A DNA stretch of 37,618 nt, taken from positions 1-37,618 of the forward strand of contig CAZLDQ010000026.1 of assembly GCA_964558295.1 (NCBI GenBank), written 5' to 3'. Positions within the stretch are counted from its first letter, which is position 1; each line of letters starts with the position of its first letter. A model generated the notes under the pieces. That model did not search any database. It was given only the letters and a program-made list of their open reading frames with translations, and was not told the DNA's origin. Made by a program: the position numbers and the translations under genes. Below are positions 32,199 through 37,618 of the stretch, in pieces. The DNA comes from JBDKTH01 sp964558295. GTDB lineage: Bacteria; Planctomycetota; Planctomycetia; Pirellulales; Thermoguttaceae.

Positions 32199-33905
32199 AT
32201 GTTCGGACTGGCCTGGATCGATCTGGCAGTGCTCGTTGTCTACCTTATCGGCACGACACTGGTCGGCGCGTGGCTGGCCCGGCGAATCCACAGCGCCTCC
32301 GATTTTTTCCTGCCGCGCCGCTATGGCAAGCTGATGCTCTTGATGTTCAGCTTCGGCGCCGGCACCAGTTCTGATCAGGCGGTTGTCGTGGCGGCCAAGA
32401 GTTTTCGTAGTGGCTTGGCCGGCATCTGGTACCAGTGGCTTTGGCTTTTTCCTACGCCGTTCTATTGGATAATCGCTGTCATTCTCCGCCGCAGCCGGGC
32501 GATTACTATTGCTGACATGGTCCAGTCCCGTTTTGATCGCTCGTTCGCCCTCCTCTACACCTGCCTAGCTGTGATCCATCTGACTGTGCAGATGGGCGTC
32601 ATGCTCAAGGGCTCGGGCGCCGTGATCACGTCGACCTGTGGCGACCTTGTCGATCCCAACGTGGCCATGCTTGTCATTACCGCGATGTTCCTCTTTTACG
32701 GGATCAGTGGCGGCTTGGCGGCCGCCATCGTGACCGATTTCTTCCAGGGCCTGTTGACCATCCTCTTTTCGCTGATCCTCTTGCCCTACGTTTTCTCGGC
32801 CGTCGGCGGGATCAGTGGCCTGCGAACGACGCTCAACCGGCCGGAGATGTTCTCGCTGGCCAATCAGGAAATCACGCTCTTCCACATCCTCATGATCTCT
32901 CTGAACGCCCTGGTGGGCATCGTCATCTATCCGAACATGATGGGGGTATGCGGAGCCAGCAAGAACGAATACGATAGCCGCTTCGGCCTGATGAGTGGCA
33001 ACTTTCTCAAGCGGATCTGCACCATGCTCTGGTGCCTGACCGGCTTGGCCGCCGCCGGCTACTACCTCCAACGCCCGGACGTCGACGCCGACCATATCTG
33101 GGGCATGCTCGCCCGCGACTTCCTTCCCAACGCTCTACCGGGTTTGCTCGGACTGTTTCTCGCGGGCGTGCTGGCTTCGGTGATGAGCACTTGCGATTCG
33201 ATGATGATCAACTGCGCGGCCCTGTTCACGGAGAATTTTTACAAACCCCTGGTCCCCGCAAAGTCCGAACGGCACTACGTTTGGGTCGGGCGTTTGACCT
33301 CCGTGGCCATGGTCGCCGGGGGCCTGCTGTTCGCCTACAAGGTGGAGAATGTCGTGCGGGGCATCGAAATCCTCTGGTGCATCATTCCGGCCGCCGGCAT
33401 GGTCTTCTGGATCGGCCTCGTCTGGCGCGGAGCGACGGTGGCCGGGGCCTGGGCTGGCTCACTAGTCGGATTTGCCGCCTATCTGCTCGCCAATCACCCC
33501 GAGGTGGCCGCGTGGCTTCACTCCTGGCCCCTGGCTAACCGCTGGTCGCTCGTCGTCGAGGGTCAGCCTCTCGCGACCTACTCAATCAGCCTTCCCTGGC
33601 AGATGCTCTTTTACCTAACCTGCTCCGCAGCGAGTTGCATTGGGGTGAGCTTGGTCACTCGAAAAGTTGCCCCCGATCAACTCGATCGCTTCTACCAACT
33701 GATGCGCACCCCCGTCCAGCCGGGCGAGGTGCTTGTCGAGTCGTGCCGCTTACCCGAGGGGGTCAAACCGGCGCCACGCCGCAACTTGCTCCCCAGCCGA
33801 TCCATCGAGTTGCCCGTCCCTTCACTCACAACCATCCTTGGCGTTGCCGCCGGATGGGTAGTTGTGATTGCAATGATCGGGGGGTTCTATTGGCTTACCC
33901 AATGA
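32199..33905 (+). CDS. Sodium:solute symporter (SSS family)
   Basis: A 568-residue integral membrane transporter with about 13-14 predicted helices. The SSS pattern starts with LAVLVVYLIGTTLVGAWLARR and ASDFFLPRRYGKLMLLMFSFGAGTSSDQAVV, then a core including GISGGLAAAIVTDFFQG and the SSS motif around LLGLFLAGVLASVMSTCDSMMINCAALF. It couples solute uptake to sodium. GGAG lies eight bases before ATG 32199. Placed between the AraC regulator and the VOC gene and opposite the glycan-degradation operon, it probably imports the sugar or uronate released by the GH28 enzyme. The C-terminal extension (after about 470) has an extra helix and a cytoplasmic stretch. Confidence 0.9.
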   Translation: MFGLAWIDLAVLVVYLIGTTLVGAWLARRIHSASDFFLPRRYGKLMLLMFSFGAGTSSDQAVVVAAKSFRSGLAGIWYQWLWLFPTPFYWIIAVILRRSRAITIADMVQSRFDRSFALLYTCLAVIHLTVQMGVMLKGSGAVITSTCGDLVDPNVAMLVITAMFLFYGISGGLAAAIVTDFFQGLLTILFSLILLPYVFSAVGGISGLRTTLNRPEMFSLANQEITLFHILMISLNALVGIVIYPNMMGVCGASKNEYDSRFGLMSGNFLKRICTMLWCLTGLAAAGYYLQRPDVDADHIWGMLARDFLPNALPGLLGLFLAGVLASVMSTCDSMMINCAALFTENFYKPLVPAKSERHYVWVGRLTSVAMVAGGLLFAYKVENVVRGIEILWCIIPAAGMVFWIGLVWRGATVAGAWAGSLVGFAAYLLANHPEVAAWLHSWPLANRWSLVVEGQPLATYSISLPWQMLFYLTCSAASCIGVSLVTRKVAPDQLDRFYQLMRTPVQPGEVLVESCRLPEGVKPAPRRNLLPSRSIELPVPSLTTILGVAAGWVVVIAMIGGFYWLTQ

Positions 33906-33935
33906 AGAATCTGAAGATAAATAGGTGACCGAAGA

Positions 33936-34337
33936 ATGATGCAGCTGGAACACATCGGATATTTGGTTAATGATCCAGTCGCCGTGGCCCGTTGGTACTG
34001 CGACCACTTAGGCTTCCGCATCGCCCGGCAAATGTCCCATTCCCCGTGGACGCACTTCCTCGTCGATGGTTCGGGGCAGATGATGCTGGAGATCTACAAC
34101 AACCCCAAGGCCAAGGTGCCCGATTACGCCTCGTTCGATCCGCTCGTGCTCCACTTGGCTTTCGCCGTCGAGCAGGTCGAATCAACACGCGAACATCTCA
34201 TCGCCGCAGGGGCCCAAGCCGAGGGCGAGATCACGGTAACCGCTGCGGGTGACCAACTGGCTATGCTCCCTGATCCGTGCGGTTTTGCGATTCTATTGGC
34301 AAAGAGGGCTATCCCTTTGGGTGGGCAGGGGGGCTGA
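33936..34337 (+). CDS. VOC (glyoxalase/dioxygenase fold) protein
   Basis: A 133-residue VOC-fold protein. The start LEHIGYLVNDPVAVARWYCDHLGFRIAR and later VLHLAFAVEQVESTREHLIAAGA with PDPCGFAILL are typical. The metal ligands His6, Glu (LEIYNN) and His (LHLAF) are visible; the usual fourth acid at the end is not clear. It follows the symporter by 30 bases and is probably in its operon. It could isomerise or epimerise a small metabolite, but no substrate can be named. Confidence 0.8.
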   Translation: MMQLEHIGYLVNDPVAVARWYCDHLGFRIARQMSHSPWTHFLVDGSGQMMLEIYNNPKAKVPDYASFDPLVLHLAFAVEQVESTREHLIAAGAQAEGEITVTAAGDQLAMLPDPCGFAILLAKRAIPLGGQGG

Positions 34338-34439
34338 CCAACCCCCTTGCTCTGTCGCGTCTGGCAGATTTGGCGAGTTTTTCGGCCCCCCGGACACACC
34401 GGCCCTTTCGACTCCAGCAGATATCCCGAAAAGGCTGCC

Positions 34440-34469
34440 TTGCCAATTGGCGTGACATCTAGCTATGAT
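34440..34469 (+). promoter_or_regulatory. Candidate promoter of the PAS histidine kinase
   Basis: TTGCCA (34440-34445), an 18-base spacer and TATGAT (34464-34469) give a start near 34476, about 38 bases before ATG 34514. Based on consensus only. Confidence 0.35.
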
Positions 34470-34513
34470 GAGATGTCCGCGTTGGGGTGGTTGGTGATCC
34501 AGGAGTCGCGGGG

Positions 34514-35608
34514 ATGACAGGTAAATCCAATGGGGATCTCGGGCAGGCACGTCTTCCCGTTTCGGCCGTTTCGGCACTCCGGCAGGAATCTGACTACGGT
34601 GTATTCCGTTCCAGTATCGAGGGGCGGTTCTTAGAGGTCAGCCCCACCTTGGTGAGAATCCTCGGCTACCAGTCAGAAGCCGAACTGCTGGCCCTTGATT
34701 TGGCCCGAGACGTCTACTTCGAACCGACGGCCCGTTCTCAGCTCATCGCCAATGCACACACTCGTATCAGCGTCGCCGAATTGGTGTGGAAGCAAAAAAA
34801 TGGCAGGCCGTTGATCGTCCGTGTCTCAGCCTATGCCATTCGTGACGACCAGAATCGGGTAGTTGGCTTCGAAGGGTATGTGGAGGACATCACTGCAGAA
34901 AAGCAGATGGAGGAATCGCTGCGTCAAGAGCGGTCTATGCTCGAACAACTGTTGGAAATGCACGAACAGGAACGCCAGTTGACCGCCTACGAAATCCATG
35001 ACGGCTTGACGCAACAATTGGCCGGAGCAATCCTCCAAATGCAAGCTTATTGCCGACGTTTGACCGAAAAGCCAAACGAAGCACAAAAGGAATTCGATCG
35101 GGGAATGGCCCTCCTCGCTCAGAGCATGGCCGAGGCACGCCGGCTGATCAGCGGTCTGCGTCCACCGATCCTCGACGAATCGGGCGTCGTGGCGGCAATC
35201 GAGCACTTGGTGTGGGAAATCCGCTCCCAGTGCGATCTGGACATCGAGTTTCATGCCGACGTTGAATTCGACCGTCTGACGCCTCCTTTGGAGACCACGA
35301 TCTACCGCGTGGTACACGAAGGACTCACGAATGCCTGCCGACACAGCAAGAGCACTCAGGTCGTGGTCCACATCGTGCAACAAGGCGAGCGGCTTTGCCT
35401 GGAGATTCGCGACTGGGGTGTCGGATTCGACCAGAATGGAATAACCGCAGGCCGTGGATTGCAACAGATCTTGCAGCGAGTTCGGATTTTCCGCGGACAT
35501 CTCGATATTCAGAGCCTTCCGGGCAAAGGCACCTGCATCGCCGTCGAATTACCCTTGATCGAAGCCATCGTGCGTGAAGAAGACAGTAAATCGACCTGGA
35601 AACCGTGA
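34514..35608 (+). CDS. PAS-domain histidine kinase (NarL-type, orphan)
   Basis: A 364-residue soluble sensor kinase. A PAS domain (about 25-130, YGVFRSSIEGRFLEVSP...GFEGYVEDITAEK) senses a cytoplasmic signal. A short coiled linker (QMEESLRQERSMLEQLLEMHEQERQ) is followed by the HisKA_3 phosphoacceptor His162 in YEIHDGLTQQLAG and the ATPase domain with HEGLTNACRHS, DWGVGF and GRGLQQI. There are no membrane helices. No response regulator gene is found in this window. ATG 34514 has AGGAG about eight bases upstream; a GTG at 34487 is the longer alternative. Confidence 0.88.
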   Translation: MTGKSNGDLGQARLPVSAVSALRQESDYGVFRSSIEGRFLEVSPTLVRILGYQSEAELLALDLARDVYFEPTARSQLIANAHTRISVAELVWKQKNGRPLIVRVSAYAIRDDQNRVVGFEGYVEDITAEKQMEESLRQERSMLEQLLEMHEQERQLTAYEIHDGLTQQLAGAILQMQAYCRRLTEKPNEAQKEFDRGMALLAQSMAEARRLISGLRPPILDESGVVAAIEHLVWEIRSQCDLDIEFHADVEFDRLTPPLETTIYRVVHEGLTNACRHSKSTQVVVHIVQQGERLCLEIRDWGVGFDQNGITAGRGLQQILQRVRIFRGHLDIQSLPGKGTCIAVELPLIEAIVREEDSKSTWKP

Positions 35609-35633
35609 TCCTTTGCGGCTTGAGACGTTGTCG

Positions 35634-35954
35634 TCATAGAACACATACTCGTCGCCGTCGCAGGGACCACTTCCCCAGCTTGTTCTTGTCCAGAAGCAGG
35701 TTGGAGGCGATCATCTGGCCCATGCGTTCAAGCGGCACGTCAGGCCCATTGGCTCTCCACAACTCCCGCTGGATCCAATTCTCCAGATCTTCGCTTTGCA
35801 TCACGTAAAGCCACGCACTGGGATTGGGGGACTTCTTGCCATTGGGCCGGCGTTTCGTTACGGCAAATCTTTTTGAGCGCAAAGAGCCCAAAGGCGAGTC
35901 TACCCCTGCGACTCCCCCGTCCATACTGCAAAATCCACTTTCGAAAGGAGCCAC
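35634..35954 (-). CDS. Possible small protein of unknown function
   Basis: A 106-residue frame starting at GTG 35954. The C-terminal two-thirds (SAWLYVMQSEDLENWIQREL, LERMGQMIASNLLLDKNKLGKWS) shows helix-like spacing and plausible codon use; the N-terminal third is less protein-like. An in-frame ATG (MQSEDL) could begin a shorter protein. No family is recognised. It lies between the histidine kinase and phosphofructokinase genes, on the opposite strand to the kinase. Frame alternatives overlap it, so doubt remains. Confidence 0.4.
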   Translation of the reverse strand: MAPFESGFCSMDGGVAGVDSPLGSLRSKRFAVTKRRPNGKKSPNPSAWLYVMQSEDLENWIQRELWRANGPDVPLERMGQMIASNLLLDKNKLGKWSLRRRRVCVL

Positions 35955-36054
35955 TCGCCGCCTTTATAGAAGGCCCTGGGTGAGAGCCTCGACGCACCGC
36001 CCACCCCCTTGCCTTCCCGTGCAATAGGGGAAAAGGTATTGCACGGACGCACGC

Positions 36055-37380
36055 CTATTGTGGAGGACGATGCCCCCATCGTGGCTGCCCCGTGGTAGCG
36101 AGAACCGCCAGCCATGTATCGCTCTCCGGCGAAAGTCGCTTCGGAGTCGCCGTCGCCGTGGGGATCGGCACATGGATGAACTGGGTATGACACTGGCCAA
36201 TGAGCACGTCCGTCTTCCCGGCCATGCCGGCATGGACAGCATGACGTGCCAAGGCATCGCACAACAGACTATCGTCGGCGTTGGCCGGTACACTCCGAAT
36301 GACATAGCTCGGATCGAGGTACTTGAGATTCAGCGGGATTCCCTCCGCCGCAAAGTAATTGGTGATCCGCTCCTTCAAGAAGAGGCCAATGTCATTCAAC
36401 TTGAGATTACCCGACGCGTCGCGGGCCACCCGCTCCTTGGCAATCAGATGTTGGCCGGCCCCCTCGGCCACAACAATCACGGCGTGTCCTCGCGTCGCCA
36501 GACGTTTCTTCAACGTGTTCAACAGGCCATCTTCACCTTCCAAGGGGAAGGGAATCTCAGGAATCAACGTGAAGTTGACTTCCTGGCTGGCTATCGTGGC
36601 AACCGCCGCAATGAAGCCCGCTTCCCGCCCCATCAGCTTGACCAACCCAACGCCGTTCTGTGCCGATTTGGCTTCCATATGCGCACAATCAATCACCCCT
36701 CGGGCGATTTCCAGGGCCGTCGCAAAGCCGAACGTGCGCCAAACATACGGTAAGTCATTGTCGATGGTCTTGGGAATCCCCACCACCGCGATCGGCAAAC
36801 CACGTCGCTGGATCTCGGTAGCAATCGTATGAGCCCCTCGCTGGGTGCCATCCCCACCAACACAAAACAGCAGATTGATCCCTTCGCGCTGGAGATAGTC
36901 GGCGATAACGCCAGGATCTTCCGGACCGCGCGAGGTGCCGAGGATGGTACCGCCCTGTCGGTGAATATGCTCGACCAGTTCCGGAGTCAACCGCAGCGGT
37001 GGTTGCGCTTTGGCGGGATTGAGCCCCTGGTAGCCAAAACGGATTCCCAGCACTTCTGGGACACCATAGTTGAAGTGCAACTCCATGAACACCGAGCGGA
37101 TGACATTATTCAGTCCTGGCGAGAGCCCCCCACAAGTAACAATCGCTGCCTTAACCTTGTGCGGCTCAAAAAAGATGTACTCGCGTGGGCCCGCCTTTTC
37201 CAGCGACAGTGTCGGATCGATCGTCTCATCCGCTCGGTGGCATATCTGAAGCAGCGTCCGACAGGCATCCGGGACAAAGTCGCCCAAACCGTCATTGGGG
37301 ACAGTCGAGAGTCTCAGCGGCGAGAGGACCGTTCGCGGACCGAGGTTCGATATGACAAAATTTTGGGGGGTAAGCAACAT
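36055..37380 (-). CDS. ATP-dependent 6-phosphofructokinase (long type)
   Basis: A 441-residue phosphofructokinase that phosphorylates fructose-6-phosphate. The N-terminal extension (about 1-75) is typical of the long, group II/TP0108-like clade. The nucleotide-site motifs are CGGLSPGLNNVIR, SRGPEDP and GGDGTQRGAHTI; the substrate site PKTIDNDLPYV and the later MGREAGFIAA are intact. GGDG (rather than GGDD) points to ATP as phosphodonor, while Lys in PKTIDND is the plant/trypanosome-like variant. ATG 37380 is chosen; TTG 37407 is a longer alternative without support. An inverted repeat lies about 50-75 bases upstream. Confidence 0.9.
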   Translation of the reverse strand: MLLTPQNFVISNLGPRTVLSPLRLSTVPNDGLGDFVPDACRTLLQICHRADETIDPTLSLEKAGPREYIFFEPHKVKAAIVTCGGLSPGLNNVIRSVFMELHFNYGVPEVLGIRFGYQGLNPAKAQPPLRLTPELVEHIHRQGGTILGTSRGPEDPGVIADYLQREGINLLFCVGGDGTQRGAHTIATEIQRRGLPIAVVGIPKTIDNDLPYVWRTFGFATALEIARGVIDCAHMEAKSAQNGVGLVKLMGREAGFIAAVATIASQEVNFTLIPEIPFPLEGEDGLLNTLKKRLATRGHAVIVVAEGAGQHLIAKERVARDASGNLKLNDIGLFLKERITNYFAAEGIPLNLKYLDPSYVIRSVPANADDSLLCDALARHAVHAGMAGKTDVLIGQCHTQFIHVPIPTATATPKRLSPESDTWLAVLATTGQPRWGHRPPQ

Positions 37381-37429
37381 CGCACTACCAAGGGGGTTAA
37401 GCCACAAAAGGAGTCAGAATCAGCCTTGG

Positions 37430-37453
37430 GCAGATGTTTGCCCGAACATCTGC
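37430..37453. promoter_or_regulatory. Inverted repeat upstream of the phosphofructokinase gene
   Basis: GCAGATGTT (37430-37438) and AACATCTGC (37445-37453) are perfect 9-bp arms around a 6-base spacer (tgcccg). It lies 50-73 bases before ATG 37380, on the expected upstream side, and has no T-tract. A repressor operator is the simplest reading. Confidence 0.5.
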
Positions 37454-37618
37454 GACCACAAAACACCGGCAGATTACCATACAGAATCCGGAATCATAGT
37501 ACGTCCCAATTGAGGGGGGGCTCTTTCATCCCCATCGTCCCCCCATACACAAAAAAGTCTGCTCCGAGATGCCAGAATGCCATTTCCTTGGTGGCTTACC
37601 ATGCCCCTCACGCCACCC

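Noticed and set aside
34328..34346. GGGGGG/CCCCC hairpin at the VOC gene stop as a terminator
   Set aside because: Short G/C runs with no T-tract; composition alone explains it.
37514..37545. GGGGGGG/CCCCCC pair as a terminator
   Set aside because: Low-complexity G/C runs, no T-tract on either strand.

Overview
The window looks like the chromosome of a planctomycete, probably of the Pirellula/Thermogutta type. The basis is circumstantial: a moderately GC-rich genome with weak or absent Shine-Dalgarno sequences before many genes, Tat-type signal peptides on a Gfo/Idh/MocA oxidoreductase and on a TIM-barrel isomerase, small TadE/TadG protein sets, and a polysaccharide-degradation locus with a GH28 enzyme. 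I see no phage, transposon, CRISPR, rRNA or tRNA gene.

Layout. 1-2.9 kb: tail of an unknown gene, a Tat-exported Gfo/Idh/MocA oxidoreductase and a zinc alcohol dehydrogenase on the plus strand. 3.2-5.0 kb: SppA signal peptide peptidase (minus). 5.3-12.3 kb: a tight six-gene minus-strand operon of asparagine-synthase-like amidotransferase, acyl carrier protein, acyl-AMP ligase, NadE-like PP-loop amidase and two GNAT/FemAB-like acyltransferases. It has the composition of a small acyl-amide biosynthesis cluster and is the most unusual system here. 12.6-13.5 kb: Tat-exported sugar isomerase-like protein with a strong terminator. 13.7-16.3 kb: four small single-pass Tad/Flp-like proteins. 16.6-20.5 kb: tsaE, thiL, an HtrA-type protease and a Cys/Pro-rich exported protein. 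20.7-24.5 kb: SDR reductase, a FlgC-like small protein, a nitroreductase and a class I hybrid-cluster protein whose promoter carries a perfect FNR box at -41.5.

24.7-34.3 kb is a carbohydrate locus. A minus-strand operon (rraA-like, SDR, GH28, an uncharacterised toroid protein, a heparinase II/III-like lyase) diverges from an AraC regulator, a sodium:solute symporter and a VOC protein. A shared 9-mer (TTTGTCTAT) upstream of both the operon and the symporter suggests that AraC controls all of it. The likely logic is outer cleavage of a uronate-rich glycan by GH28, uptake by the symporter, further cleavage by the lyase, and reduction or retro-aldol steps by the SDR and RraA-like protein.

34.5-37.6 kb: an orphan PAS histidine kinase, a possible small protein, and a long-type phosphofructokinase with an inverted repeat in its upstream region.
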